Shown: positions 43,471-52,920 of the stretch, in pieces
Numbering within the stretch: the stretch's first letter is position 1
Layout of the letters: each line of letters begins with the position of its first letter
From: Prolixibacter denitrificans
GTDB taxonomy: Bacteria; Bacteroidota; Bacteroidia; Bacteroidales; Prolixibacteraceae
Assembly: GCF_003014495.1 (NCBI RefSeq)
Contig: NZ_PYGC01000010.1
Coordinates: 89,048 to 153,047 of the forward strand
Direction of reading: 5' to 3'
DNA: 64,000 nt
Program-made: the position numbers and the translations under genes
The notes under the pieces: model-generated
What the model saw: only the letters and a program-made list of their open reading frames with translations
Told to the model about the DNA's origin: nothing
The model's database searches: none

Positions 43471-44691
43471 ATGACCAACACAAATCTCAAAGCCTGCTTC
43501 ATGGGCCTGGGTTACATCGGACTTCCGACAGCTACCATCGCCGCACGCGAAGGCATAGACGTACTGGGAGTCGATATCAACAGTAAAGTGGTAGATACCA
43601 TCAATAGAGGCGAGATTCACATCATCGAACCAGGACTGGCTGACCTCGTCAAACAAGTGGTCGAAAAAGGAAACCTTAAAGCTGCTACCCAGCCAGAAGA
43701 AAGTGATGTCTACCTGATTGTGGTTCCAACTCCTTTCAAGGGCGACCACGAACCGGATGTATCCTTCGTAGAGTCTGCTACCCGCGCGGTACTTCCTTTG
43801 CTGAAAAAAGATGATCTGTATATCATTGAATCCACATCACCCGTAGGCACCACCGAGAAGATGGCCGAACTCATCTTCGAAGAGCGTCCCGAGCTGAAGG
43901 GAAATCTGCACATGGCCTACTGCCCGGAAAGAGTACTTCCAGGTAATGTGATTCACGAACTGGTTCACAACGACCGGGTCATCGGCGGCATTGATGAGAT
44001 AGCCACGCAGAAAGCCATGGAATTTTACCGTACTTTCGTGAAAGGAGAACTGCACGCCACCAACGCTCGTACGGCCGAAATGTGTAAACTCACGGAAAAC
44101 TCCTCTCGGGATGTACAAATTGCCTTCGCCAACGAACTGTCACTCATATGCGATAAAGCCGACATTAACGTTTGGGAACTCATTGAACTGGCCAATAAAC
44201 ATCCCCGGGTCAACATCCTGCAACCCGGAGCCGGCGTAGGCGGACACTGTATTGCTGTCGATCCGTGGTTCATTGTATCGGATTTCCCGGCCGAATCCAA
44301 CCTGATTGGTCAAGCCAGGAAAATCAATAACTACAAATCCTTCTGGGTATCGGAAAAGATCCACAATGCTATGCTCGAATTCCAGTTGAAGCACGGCCGG
44401 GAGCCCAAAGTAGCCATGATGGGGATTGCCTTTAAACCGGATATCGACGACCTACGTGAATCACCGGCCAAATACATTACCCAGAAAGTGATGCAAGGCA
44501 CCAACAACAACAGCATCATGGTAGTCGAACCAAACGTCAAGGAACACCACGTCTTCAAATTAACCGACTACAAAAAAGCATACGAAACCGCCGACATTGT
44601 CGCCTTCCTCGTAGCACACAAAGAATTCAAAGCATTGAAATACCGCGAAGATGCAAAGATATTGGACTTCTGTGGAGTGTTTAGGAAATAG
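43471..44691 (+). CDS. wecC: UDP-N-acetyl-D-mannosaminuronate dehydrogenase (UDP-ManNAc dehydrogenase)
   Basis: A 406-residue nucleotide-sugar dehydrogenase oxidising UDP-ManNAc to UDP-ManNAcA. NAD site CFMGLGYIGLPTATIAAREG, YCPERVLPGNVIHELVHNDR (the WecC-specific block), KLTENSSRDVQIAFANELSL, catalytic cysteine in GVGGHCIAVDPWF and GIAFKPDIDDLRESPA. The start at 43471 follows from the family N-terminus. It pairs with wecB at 45259. A 354-bp four-helix-bundle gene has come between the two. Confidence 0.95.
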   Translation: MTNTNLKACFMGLGYIGLPTATIAAREGIDVLGVDINSKVVDTINRGEIHIIEPGLADLVKQVVEKGNLKAATQPEESDVYLIVVPTPFKGDHEPDVSFVESATRAVLPLLKKDDLYIIESTSPVGTTEKMAELIFEERPELKGNLHMAYCPERVLPGNVIHELVHNDRVIGGIDEIATQKAMEFYRTFVKGELHATNARTAEMCKLTENSSRDVQIAFANELSLICDKADINVWELIELANKHPRVNILQPGAGVGGHCIAVDPWFIVSDFPAESNLIGQARKINNYKSFWVSEKIHNAMLEFQLKHGREPKVAMMGIAFKPDIDDLRESPAKYITQKVMQGTNNNSIMVVEPNVKEHHVFKLTDYKKAYETADIVAFLVAHKEFKALKYREDAKILDFCGVFRK

Positions 44692-44701
44692 ATCAGTGGT
44701 C

Positions 44702-44753
44702 AGTGATCAGTGGACAGTGTAGGCCCACACTATATCACTGACCGCTGATCACT
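44702..44753 (+). repeat. Imperfect inverted repeat of CACTGATCACTG type after wecC
   Basis: AGTGATCAGTGGACAGTG (44702-44719) pairs with CACTGACCGCTGATCACT (44736-44753) with two mismatches. The stem lies between the wecC stop and the four-helix-bundle gene. Further copies of the half-unit follow that gene (45160-45236). It may act as a terminator-like hairpin or be the border of a mobile unit. Confidence 0.7.
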
Positions 44754-44772
44754 CTTTACTCATTCCTGCAAC

Positions 44773-45126
44773 ATGAACTCTTTCCGTGAACTAACCGTTT
44801 GGCAACAATCCATGATACTCGTCGAAGAGGTATACAAAATAACGAAGCAATTCCCCAATGACGAAACCTTTGGATTGACATCACAAATGAGAAGAGCAGC
44901 CGTTTCGATTCCTTCGAACATTGCAGAAGGCTACATGAGAAAGAATACGAAGGAGTATATTCACTTTCTCTACATTGCGTTGGCTTCATTGGGCGAACTG
45001 GATACGCAGATTGAGATCGCAGATCGGCTGAAATATTTTCAAACACAAAAAGAGCTAACAGGTCGAATCACCGAAATACGACAAATGCTTTACGGCTTGA
45101 TTCAAGCCTTGAAAAGAAAAATTTAA
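44773..45126 (+). CDS. Four-helix bundle protein (S23/IVP family)
   Basis: A 117-residue all-helical protein of the family first met as open frames in 23S rRNA intervening sequences. Typical features are LTVWQQSMILVEEVYKIT, FGLTSQMRRAAVSIPSNIAE, GYMRKNTKEYIHFLYIALAS and GELDTQIEIADRL. It has no obvious link to the surrounding sugar-nucleotide genes and is flanked by CACTGATCACTG-type repeats on both sides, as expected for cargo of a small mobile or repeat-driven unit (inference). Molecular function unknown. Confidence 0.93.
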   Translation: MNSFRELTVWQQSMILVEEVYKITKQFPNDETFGLTSQMRRAAVSIPSNIAEGYMRKNTKEYIHFLYIALASLGELDTQIEIADRLKYFQTQKELTGRITEIRQMLYGLIQALKRKI

Positions 45127-45159
45127 TACAAAAAAAGAGCATATAGCTGATTAGTAGCG

Positions 45160-45236
45160 TCTCTGACCACTGATCACTCACCACTGATCTCTGATCACTG
45201 ACCGCTCACCACTATTCACTCTTCCACCATTTCACA
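45160..45236 (+). repeat. CACTGATCACTGACC-type tandem words after the four-helix-bundle gene
   Basis: Degenerate 8-10 bp units (TGACCACTGATCACTCACCA, then CTGATCACTGACCGCTCACC), followed by TTCCACCATTTCAC. Same families as 43172-43470. Confidence 0.78.
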
Positions 45237-45258
45237 AAAAAGAACAACAAACAACATT

Positions 45259-46590
45259 ATGCAAGATACCCACAAAAAACGCATCCTCCTCGTTTTCGGA
45301 ACGCGCCCCGAAGCCATCAAGATGGCGCCCCTGGTAAAAGAATTCGAAAAGCATCCCGATAGTTTTGAAACATTGGTTTGCGTAACCGGACAGCACCGTG
45401 AAATGCTCGATCAGGTATTGCAGCTGTTTGAGATTACGCCAGACTTCGATTTAAACATCATGAAAGCCGGGCAGGACTTATACGATGTAACCTCAAGAGT
45501 ACTCCTGGGAATGCGAGATGTATTGAAGGAAGCGCAGCCGGATGTGGTGTTGGTTCACGGCGACACCTCCACTTCCACTGCCGCTGCTTTGGCTGCTTTC
45601 TATCAACAGATTCCGGTCGGTCATGTAGAAGCAGGTTTGCGGACAGGCAACATTTACAGCCCCTGGCCCGAAGAGATGAACCGGCAAATCACGGGTCGCA
45701 TCGCCACATATCATTTCGCACCGACCCCTTTGAGCAAGCAAAATCTGTTGAACGAGGGAGTCAAAGAGGAAAACATCTTCGTCACCGGCAACACCGTTAT
45801 CGATGCCCTCTACTGGGTCATCGATAAGATGAAACAAGATAAAAGCCTCGAACAGACGATTACAGAGAAGCTCGTTGAATTTGGCTTACCTGCAGAAAAA
45901 CTGACAGAGTGGAAAAACGGTGCACAGAACAAGTGGAACACTGAAACAGTAGACCAGACAGACAATGAAAAATCTGTACCCCCGCCCACTGACCACTCAC
46001 CACTGCTCACTGATCGCAAGCTCGTCCTCATCACCGGCCACCGCCGCGAAAATTTCGGACAGGGCTTCATCAACATCTGCGAAGCCATCAAGGAACTGGC
46101 AGAAAACTACCCGGATGTCGACTTTGTTTATCCCATGCACCTTAATCCCAATGTCCGCAACGCTATCACCCAGGTGTTTGGCGAAGCCCTCATTGCGGGG
46201 AGTGACGACACATCGGAACGGCAATCCGCGGATGCTTCCACCGTTCCACCGTTCCACCATTCCACTAATACACACTTTATTGAGCCTTTGGATTACCTCC
46301 CCTTCGTCTACCTAATGAACGCCTCCTACCTGGTCCTCACTGACTCAGGTGGCATCCAGGAAGAAGCTCCAGGCCTGGGAAAACCCGTATTGGTTATGCG
46401 CGACACCACCGAACGACCGGAGGCACTGGATGCAGGTACGGTAAAACTGGTTGGTACCGACAAATCAGCTATTATTAACGAAGTAACCGAACTAATTCGT
46501 GAACAGCAGGCATACGAAGGAATGGCAATGGCTAACAATCCATATGGGGATGGGAAGGCTTGTGGAAGAATCGTGAAACATTTCGTATAG
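45259..46590 (+). CDS. wecB: UDP-N-acetylglucosamine 2-epimerase (non-hydrolysing) with two in-frame insertions
   Basis: A 443-residue enzyme making UDP-ManNAc from UDP-GlcNAc; family members are usually about 370-390 residues. Motifs are [88 protein letters not shown] and [20 protein letters not shown]. Two extra stretches fall at loops: between [10 protein letters not shown] and RKLVLITGH (45919-46018, including TDHSPLLTD), and between GEALI and THFIEPLDY (about 46197-46275, including [10 protein letters not shown]). Their DNA uses the CACTGACCACTCACCACTG and TTCCACCGTTCCACC words of nearby intergenic repeats. The catalytic blocks are intact. Confidence 0.93.
   Translation: MQDTHKKRILLVFGTRPEAIKMAPLVKEFEKHPDSFETLVCVTGQHREMLDQVLQLFEITPDFDLNIMKAGQDLYDVTSRVLLGMRDVLKEAQPDVVLVHGDTSTSTAAALAAFYQQIPVGHVEAGLRTGNIYSPWPEEMNRQITGRIATYHFAPTPLSKQNLLNEGVKEENIFVTGNTVIDALYWVIDKMKQDKSLEQTITEKLVEFGLPAEKLTEWKNGAQNKWNTETVDQTDNEKSVPPPTDHSPLLTDRKLVLITGHRRENFGQGFINICEAIKELAENYPDVDFVYPMHLNPNVRNAITQVFGEALIAGSDDTSERQSADASTVPPFHHSTNTHFIEPLDYLPFVYLMNASYLVLTDSGGIQEEAPGLGKPVLVMRDTTERPEALDAGTVKLVGTDKSAIINEVTELIREQQAYEGMAMANNPYGDGKACGRIVKHFV
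45919..46018 (+). repeat. In-frame CACTGACCACTCACC-type insertion in wecB
   Basis: Includes AAGTGGAACACTGAAACAGT (45931-45950) and CACTGACCACTCACCACTGC (45987-46006), both matching intergenic repeat words at 43172-43470 and 45160-45236, some in inverse orientation. It encodes about 30 residues absent from relatives and keeps the frame. Confidence 0.78.
46197..46275 (+). repeat. In-frame TTCCACCGTTCCACC-type insertion in wecB
   Basis: Contains CCACCGTTCCACCGTTCCAC (46238-46257), the same word family as the intergenic segments at 43280-43310 and 45220-45236. It replaces a short loop ahead of [10 protein letters not shown]. Borders are approximate. Confidence 0.75.
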
Positions 46591-46625
46591 CGTATTTTAG
46601 CATTGAATCTTATTAGTCACTATAT

Positions 46626-47816
46626 ATGAAGAATATTCTGAACCTCATTGGTCGCGATAAAGAACTCTTCACAGAAGATATTGCTAGTCACGACAAGGAA
46701 CTTTCTGAAATTGTAAGTTCTTCGCGTTTTCTGGTCATTGGAGGAGCCGGTTCGATTGGCCAGGCGGTAACCAAAGAAATTTTTAAGCGAAATCCACGTA
46801 AATTACACGTGGTCGATATCAGCGAAAACAACATGGTAGAGCTGGTACGAGATATACGTAGTTCATTTGGTTATATCAATGGCGATTTTCAAACCTTTGC
46901 ACTCGACGTTGGCTCTATTGAATACAATGCATTTTGGAATGCTGACGGGAAATACGATTACGTACTAAACTTGTCAGCCTTAAAACATGTTCGTAGCGAA
47001 AAAGACCCATACACGCTCATGCGAATGATTGATGTGAATGTCTTCAACACCGGGAAAACCATTCAACAATCCATCGACAAAGGAGTTAAGAAATACTTCT
47101 GTGTTTCCACCGACAAAGCTGCCAACCCAGCCAATATGATGGGGGCTTCCAAGCGGATCATGGAAATGTTCTTGATGCAAAAAAGCGAACAAATAAACAT
47201 CTCCACGGCCCGTTTTGCCAATGTAGCTTTCTCCGATGGCTCTTTATTACATGGTTTTAACCAGCGGATTCAAAAACGGCAGCCAATTGTGGCCCCAAAT
47301 GATATAAAACGTTATTTTGTAATCCCCAAGGAATCTGGAGAGTTATGCCTCATGTCAACCATCTTTGGTGAAAACCGCGATATATTTTTCCCAAAATTGA
47401 GTGAAAACCTGCATTTGGTTACGTTTTCCGATATTGCCATACGCTATTTAAGAAACAAAGGTTTTGAAGCCTATTTATGCAGCTCCGAAGATGAAGCCAG
47501 GGAACTGGTGCATACTTTACCAGAAAAAGGACAATGGCCCTGCTTGTTTACATCTAGTGATACCACCGGTGAAAAAGATTTTGAAGAGTTTTTCACCGAC
47601 AATGAAACATTGGACATGGAACGTTTCAATAATTTGGGAATAATTAAAAACAACGCCGTTTACGACCGGCAGAAAATTGAACATTTCTCCAAGGCTATTC
47701 AAGCCATGAAATCAGCAGGGTCCTGGACAAAAAAGGAAATCGTTGAACTATTCTTTGAAATGATTCCCAACTTTGCCTACATAGAAAAAGGAAAATACCT
47801 CGACGCTAAAATGTAA
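46626..47816 (+). CDS. legB: Nucleotide-sugar 4,6-dehydratase, LegB-like
   Basis: A 396-residue extended short-chain dehydrogenase. NAD-binding VIGGAGSIGQAVTKEIFKRN, LSALKHVRSEKDPYTLMRMI and FCVSTDKAANPANMMGASKR are present; M replaces the usual Y in the catalytic M/Y-x3-K position, as in the FlaA1/PseB/LegB group. In legionaminic acid synthesis LegB acts on GDP- or UDP-GlcNAc. The following genes complete that pathway. The ptmE-like gene downstream suggests the GDP-linked route. It opens a repeat-free operon. Confidence 0.85.
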   Translation: MKNILNLIGRDKELFTEDIASHDKELSEIVSSSRFLVIGGAGSIGQAVTKEIFKRNPRKLHVVDISENNMVELVRDIRSSFGYINGDFQTFALDVGSIEYNAFWNADGKYDYVLNLSALKHVRSEKDPYTLMRMIDVNVFNTGKTIQQSIDKGVKKYFCVSTDKAANPANMMGASKRIMEMFLMQKSEQINISTARFANVAFSDGSLLHGFNQRIQKRQPIVAPNDIKRYFVIPKESGELCLMSTIFGENRDIFFPKLSENLHLVTFSDIAIRYLRNKGFEAYLCSSEDEARELVHTLPEKGQWPCLFTSSDTTGEKDFEEFFTDNETLDMERFNNLGIIKNNAVYDRQKIEHFSKAIQAMKSAGSWTKKEIVELFFEMIPNFAYIEKGKYLDAKM

Positions 47817-47822
47817 TTTCAA

Positions 47823-48968
47823 ATGAATCACTTTTCTGAAATCGTTCAGTTTATCAGGAATACCTTTAACCAGCCCGAAGGTTTTATTCCATTACATGCA
47901 CCGGTATTTAGCGGAAATGAAAAAAAGTACATGGAAGAGTGTATTGACTCAACCTTCGTTTCCAGTGTAGGCAAATTTGTCGATCAGTTCGAAGAAAAAA
48001 TGGCGGATTTTACGGGTGCTGCAAAAGCCGTTGTTTGTGTGAATGGCACGAATGCACTCCATATGGCTTTGATGTTGGTAGGAGTAGAACGAGGAGATGA
48101 AGTCATTACACAATCGCTTACCTTCATTGCAACAGCTAATGCCATCAGCTATTGTGGCGCCAATCCGGTATTGCTGGATGTCGATAAAGATACAATGGGC
48201 CTAAGTCCAAAGGCATTAGAACATTTCCTGGAACAGGAAACCGTTATAAAATCGGATGGTTGTTATAATAAAAAGACCAATAAAAAAATTTCTGCGTGTG
48301 TCCCTATGCACACCTTCGGACATCCTTGCAGAATTGATGAAATTGTTGCGATATGCCAGAAGTACCATATTGAAGTTGTTGAAGATGCAGCCGAAAGTGT
48401 TGGAAGTTACTATAAAAATCAACATACGGGAACTTTTGGCAAGATAGGCGTACTAAGTTTCAATGGTAACAAAATAATGACCACCGGTGGTGGAGGCATG
48501 TTGTTATTCAATGACATTGATTTAGCTAATAGAGCTAAACATTTAACAACACAAGCCAAAGTAGCACATCCATGGGAATTCAGACATGACGATATCGGAT
48601 ATAATTACCGAATGCCCAATATTAATGCAGCTTTAGGCCTTGCACAATTGGAACAAATCAATAAATTTCTGAAAGTAAAACGAAAACTGGCCGAGAGATA
48701 TGCCGATTTCTTCAAAGAAGAAGAAATTGACTTTGTAGATGAACCCCAAATGGCCAAATCCAATTACTGGTTAAATGCCATAATATTTCAAAACTTGGAA
48801 GAAAGAAATTCTTTTCTGGAATTCACTAACAATAATGGAGTAATGACACGTCCCGCATGGGAACTAATGAATCGTCTACCGATGTTTAGAAACGCTCAAT
48901 GTCAGAATTTGACAAATTCAGAATGGTTATCGGAACGTTTAGTGAATATTCCAAGTAGCGTGATATGA
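47823..48968 (+). CDS. legC: LegC-family PLP-dependent sugar aminotransferase
   Basis: A 381-residue DegT/DnrJ/EryC1-type aminotransferase. IPLHAPVFSGNEKKYMEECI is the LegC-type N-terminus. VCVNGTNALHMALMLVGVER, EDAAESVGSYYKNQHTGTFG and the PLP-lysine block FNGNKIMTTGGGGML follow. It transfers an amino group to C4 of the 4-keto-6-deoxy sugar made by LegB. It starts 6 bp after legB and overlaps the next gene by 4 bp. Confidence 0.93.
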   Translation: MNHFSEIVQFIRNTFNQPEGFIPLHAPVFSGNEKKYMEECIDSTFVSSVGKFVDQFEEKMADFTGAAKAVVCVNGTNALHMALMLVGVERGDEVITQSLTFIATANAISYCGANPVLLDVDKDTMGLSPKALEHFLEQETVIKSDGCYNKKTNKKISACVPMHTFGHPCRIDEIVAICQKYHIEVVEDAAESVGSYYKNQHTGTFGKIGVLSFNGNKIMTTGGGGMLLFNDIDLANRAKHLTTQAKVAHPWEFRHDDIGYNYRMPNINAALGLAQLEQINKFLKVKRKLAERYADFFKEEEIDFVDEPQMAKSNYWLNAIIFQNLEERNSFLEFTNNNGVMTRPAWELMNRLPMFRNAQCQNLTNSEWLSERLVNIPSSVI

Positions 48969-49615
48969 ATGTGCCATCGAATAAACAACCGATCATTCTG
49001 ATTGGAGGAGGGGGACATTGTATTTCTGTCATTGATGTCATAGAGCGAACTGGACTTTATGAAATAAAAGGTATTTTGGATCTGCCTGAAAAAGTAGGAA
49101 ACAAGATACTCAACATCCCCATTATCGGAACTGATGAAGATATAAAAAATGTGATTAAAGAATGTAATAATTTTCATATTACAGTAGGCCAAATCAAATC
49201 ACCAGCTATACGGGAAAATATCTTTAGTCGAGTAAAAGAACTCAACGGTAATCTGCCAGTACTTATTAGTCCTTATGCCTATGTCAGTCCTTATGCAAAA
49301 ATCGACGAAGGAACAGTTATTATGCATCAGGCTCTGGTTAATGCTAAAGCATCGGTTGGGAAAGCATGTATTATAAATTCAAAAGCATTAATTGAACATG
49401 AAGCTGCTGTCGGTGATTTTTGCCATATATCAACAGGTTCTATAGTTAATGGGCAATCCAAAGTTGGCTCCCGGACTTTTATCGGAAGCAATACAGTAGT
49501 TTCAAATAATATCGATATAGTTGAGAATACGGTTGTGGGAGCTGGCTCACAAGTGATTAAAAGCATAACTGTACCAGGTGTATACAGCAGTGACCTTTTA
49601 AAGAAAATCAGATAA
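48965..49615 (+). CDS. legH: NeuD/PglD-family sugar N-acetyltransferase, LegH-like
   Basis: A 216-residue acetyltransferase with an N-terminal nucleotide-sugar-binding PglD-N domain (PIILIGGGGHCISVIDVIER) and a left-handed beta-helix of hexapeptide repeats (from about residue 95: YAYVSPYAKIDEGTVIMHQA to VENTVVGAGSQVIKSITVPG). In the legionaminic pathway it would acetylate the C4 amino group. It is close to NeuD, so O-acetylation of the finished sugar is an alternative. Confidence 0.88.
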   Translation: MNVPSNKQPIILIGGGGHCISVIDVIERTGLYEIKGILDLPEKVGNKILNIPIIGTDEDIKNVIKECNNFHITVGQIKSPAIRENIFSRVKELNGNLPVLISPYAYVSPYAKIDEGTVIMHQALVNAKASVGKACIINSKALIEHEAAVGDFCHISTGSIVNGQSKVGSRTFIGSNTVVSNNIDIVENTVVGAGSQVIKSITVPGVYSSDLLKKIR

Positions 49616-49616
49616 A

Positions 49617-50624
49617 ATGCATACAATTATTATTGCCGAAGCAGGTGTAAATCATAATGGTTCCATGGAAATGGCCAAAGAACTTATAGATGAGGCCGCC
49701 AAAGCAGGCGCTGATTTTGTCAAGTTTCAAACATTCAAAGCCGAAAAGATTGTCAGTAAATCTGCAACAAAGGCAAAGTATCAACAAGAAAACATGGCTG
49801 ATGGAGATAACTCTCAACACACTATGTTAAAGAGATTAGAGTTGGATGAGAGAATGCACCATGAACTGATTTCTCACTGCAATAAAAGCGGCATCAAATT
49901 TCTTTCAACAGCGTTTGACCTTGAAAGCATTGATTTCTTAAACAAACTTAAAATACCGTTATACAAGATCCCTTCAGGAGAAATTACTAATAAACCATAT
50001 CTTCAGAGCATTGCCGATAAAGGTAAACCGGTAATAATGAGTACAGGAATGGCTAACATGGATGAAATTAAGGCAGCTTTTTCTGTTTTATTGAAATACG
50101 GTCTGAGTAAAGACCAAATTACCGTATTACACTGCAATACCGAGTATCCCACACCTATGGAAGATGTTAATCTGAAAGCCATGTTGAACATTAGCGACGA
50201 ATTGGGGGTGAAAGTGGGTTACTCCGATCATACCAACGGTATTGAAGTTCCTATTGCGGCAGTGGCATTAGGTGCTGTAGTTATTGAAAAACATTTTACA
50301 CTCAATCGTAGCTTACCAGGGCCGGATCATAAAGCATCCCTAGAACCATCTGATTTAAAAGCGATGATTGATTCCGTCCGGAATATAGAAAAAGCAATCT
50401 CTGGTTCTGGAATAAAGGAACCTAGTCCCAGTGAAAAGAAAAACATGATAGTCGCTCGCAAAAGTATCGTCGCTGCTTGCGCAATTCACAAAGGAGAGAT
50501 ATTCACAACCGATAATCTGACTGTCAAAAGGCCAGGTAATGGCATTACCCCTATGCGGTGGGATGAAATTATTGGAACCAATGCAAAGCGTGATTTTCAA
50601 GAAGATGAACTCATTGAAATTTGA
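49617..50624 (+). CDS. legI: N-acetylneuraminate synthase family, legionaminic acid synthase
   Basis: A 335-residue NeuB-family enzyme condensing phosphoenolpyruvate with a 6-carbon amino sugar. IIIAEAGVNHNGSMEMAKEL, FVKFQTFKAEKIVSKSATKA, KIPSGEITNKPYLQSIADKG, YSDHTNGIEVPIAAVALGAV and EKHFTLNRSLPGPDHKASLE are conserved. A C-terminal antifreeze-like SAF domain (from about residue 280) closes the protein. The pathway context favours 2,4-diacetamido-trideoxymannose as substrate over ManNAc. Confidence 0.93.
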   Translation: MHTIIIAEAGVNHNGSMEMAKELIDEAAKAGADFVKFQTFKAEKIVSKSATKAKYQQENMADGDNSQHTMLKRLELDERMHHELISHCNKSGIKFLSTAFDLESIDFLNKLKIPLYKIPSGEITNKPYLQSIADKGKPVIMSTGMANMDEIKAAFSVLLKYGLSKDQITVLHCNTEYPTPMEDVNLKAMLNISDELGVKVGYSDHTNGIEVPIAAVALGAVVIEKHFTLNRSLPGPDHKASLEPSDLKAMIDSVRNIEKAISGSGIKEPSPSEKKNMIVARKSIVAACAIHKGEIFTTDNLTVKRPGNGITPMRWDEIIGTNAKRDFQEDELIEI

Positions 50625-50630
50625 TTAGTA

Positions 50631-51791
50631 ATGAATAGAATCTGTATCGTTACCGGGACGCGCGCCGAGTATGGTTTATTGTATTGGCTAATCAAAGGAA
50701 TCCATGAAGATTCGTCTCTGGATTTACAATTGTTGGTAACTGGGATGCATTTATCTCCTGAATTTGGACTTACATGGAAACAAATCGAAGAAGATGGTTT
50801 TCCCATTACACGTAAAATTGAGATACTTTTATCTTCAGATACCGCAGTGGGTATTTCTAAATCAAATGCATTGGCACAAATATCCTTTGCAGAGGCATAT
50901 GAACAATTACAACCGGAGATAGTAATATTACTCGGCGACCGTACGGAAACTTTCGCCGCTGCATCGACAGCTTTAATTGCAGGAATTCCCATTGCCCACA
51001 TTCATGGAGGTGAACTGACTGAAGGAGCATATGATGACGCGATAAGACATTCAATTACCAAAATGAGTCATTTGCACTTTGCTGCAACAGAGCAATATCG
51101 TAATCGTATAATTCAGTTAGGAGAACAACCTGAAACGGTTTTTAATGTGGGAGCCATTGGTTTAGATAATATCAAAAAACTCCCATTACTCAATAGGACT
51201 GATTTTGAACGATCTATTGGCCGAAAACTTCTAAAAAAGAATTTACTCATCACATTTCATCCAACTACACTTGAAAATCATTCAGCTGGTGACCAGTTTG
51301 AACAATTACTTCAAGCTCTGGATGAACGAACTAATACACTGCTTATTTTTACAAAACCTAACTCCGATAAAGACGGACGCGTTATTGTTCAATTAATAGA
51401 TGAATATGTGAGAAATAACCCTGACAAAGCAGTGTCTTTTACTTCCCTGGGACAGTTGCGGTACCTATCAGCGATACAACATATGGACGCAGTTGTCGGA
51501 AATTCCTCAAGTGGAATAATTGAAGTACCGGCCTTTAATGTTCCCACAGTCAATATAGGAGATAGACAGAAAGGCAGACTTATGGGGGACACTATCTTTA
51601 ATTGTCAACCGTTAAAAGAAGAAATTACTAACGCTATTAATCAGGCGCTTAATTTTTTAAAACAAAAAAAATGTTCTCATCCATATGGCAACGGTAATGC
51701 ATCTGAAAAAATTCTCCAGGTTATTAAGAATACTAAACGAATAAATATCAAAAAAAAGTTTTTTGATATTGAATATACACCAGATTGTTAA
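50631..51791 (+). CDS. legG: Hydrolysing UDP/GDP-sugar 2-epimerase, LegG/NeuC-like
   Basis: A 386-residue NeuC-type epimerase. IVTGTRAEYGLLYWLIKGIH, VTGMHLSPEFGLTWKQIEED, LLGDRTETFAAASTALIAGI, IAHIHGGELTEGAYDDAIRH and GNSSSGIIEVPAFNVPTVNI are typical. It removes the nucleotide and inverts C2 to give the free sugar for LegI. It is a different subfamily from the non-hydrolysing WecB encoded at 45259. Confidence 0.93.
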   Translation: MNRICIVTGTRAEYGLLYWLIKGIHEDSSLDLQLLVTGMHLSPEFGLTWKQIEEDGFPITRKIEILLSSDTAVGISKSNALAQISFAEAYEQLQPEIVILLGDRTETFAAASTALIAGIPIAHIHGGELTEGAYDDAIRHSITKMSHLHFAATEQYRNRIIQLGEQPETVFNVGAIGLDNIKKLPLLNRTDFERSIGRKLLKKNLLITFHPTTLENHSAGDQFEQLLQALDERTNTLLIFTKPNSDKDGRVIVQLIDEYVRNNPDKAVSFTSLGQLRYLSAIQHMDAVVGNSSSGIIEVPAFNVPTVNIGDRQKGRLMGDTIFNCQPLKEEITNAINQALNFLKQKKCSHPYGNGNASEKILQVIKNTKRINIKKKFFDIEYTPDC

Positions 51792-51867
51792 ACAACATAA
51801 AGATATTGAGCAATAACATTCTCAATCATACTCTGGAAAACAGACCAATAACAGAAAATAGATTAGC

Positions 51868-52920
51868 ATGCGGGATTTCACAAAAAATATTATAGCACAA
51901 ACAGCCTCTGTCATCGAGGCCATGAAAAAACTAAATGAAATACCTGACTCACTTACTCTTTTCGTGGTGGATGAACAACAACGTCTTGTTGGTACACTGA
52001 CCGACGGAGATATCCGTCGAGGATTTATCAATGGTCTAACACTCAACAACAATGTTGAGAAGTTTATGCTGCTCCATTTTCATAAGATAAATAATGGATT
52101 CTCGGTACACGATTTCAAACACGCCCGTGAAAAAGGAGTTCGTCTTTTGCCAGTCTTGGATAATACAGGCAAAATTCGCAAAGTTTATGACCTTAAAAAG
52201 CGCAAAAGCATATTGCCCGTTGAATGTATGATTATGGCAGGAGGGCGTGGTGAACGCCTCCGCCCGCTTACGGACAGTACGCCAAAACCATTGTTGCCGC
52301 TGGGCGATAAACCCATCATAGAACATAACATAGACAGACTAATATCCTTTGGAATTGAAAAGATCTATATATCTGTTAAATATTTAGGGCAACAAATTGT
52401 CGATTATTTAGGTGATGGTTCTTCTAAAGGAATAAGTATCGAATACATTTGGGAAGAACAACCACTTGGTACAGCGGGTGCCCTATCATTAGTGAATACC
52501 TTCAAGTCAAATCACATCCTATTGATGAACAGTGATTTATTTACGGATATCAACTTTGAAGAACTATATCTAACCGTATTAGAAGAAGATGCATCAATGG
52601 GAGTCGCGACAACTCCTTATACGACCAAGGTTCCATACGGTATCTTCCAAGTTGATCGAAATAGAGTCATCGGCTTAAAAGAGAAACCGACTTACACGAA
52701 CTATGCGAATGCTGGCATATATATTTTAAAAAAAGAGTGCATTCGAAAAATACCACACAATACGCATTTCAACATTACAGACTTGATGGAAAAGTTAATC
52801 AAGGAAGATATGGCGGTGATCCATGACCCTATAGTTGGCTATTGGATTGATATAGGACAACATCAAGATTACATAAATGCGCAAGAAATTGTTAAACACA
52901 TAGAAAATGGTTACAATTAA
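51868..52920 (+). CDS. ptmE: CBS-domain sugar-1-phosphate nucleotidyltransferase, PtmE-like
   Basis: A 350-residue protein with two CBS motifs in the first ~115 residues (SLTLFVVDEQQRLVGTLTDG) followed by a nucleotidyltransferase domain (IMAGGRGERLRPLTDSTPKP, GAL-type PLGTAGALSLV, NSDLF). This architecture is that of Campylobacter PtmE, a glucosamine-1-phosphate guanylyltransferase that feeds legionaminic acid synthesis through GDP-linked intermediates. It overlaps the following gene by 14 bp. Confidence 0.88.
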   Translation: MRDFTKNIIAQTASVIEAMKKLNEIPDSLTLFVVDEQQRLVGTLTDGDIRRGFINGLTLNNNVEKFMLLHFHKINNGFSVHDFKHAREKGVRLLPVLDNTGKIRKVYDLKKRKSILPVECMIMAGGRGERLRPLTDSTPKPLLPLGDKPIIEHNIDRLISFGIEKIYISVKYLGQQIVDYLGDGSSKGISIEYIWEEQPLGTAGALSLVNTFKSNHILLMNSDLFTDINFEELYLTVLEEDASMGVATTPYTTKVPYGIFQVDRNRVIGLKEKPTYTNYANAGIYILKKECIRKIPHNTHFNITDLMEKLIKEDMAVIHDPIVGYWIDIGQHQDYINAQEIVKHIENGYN

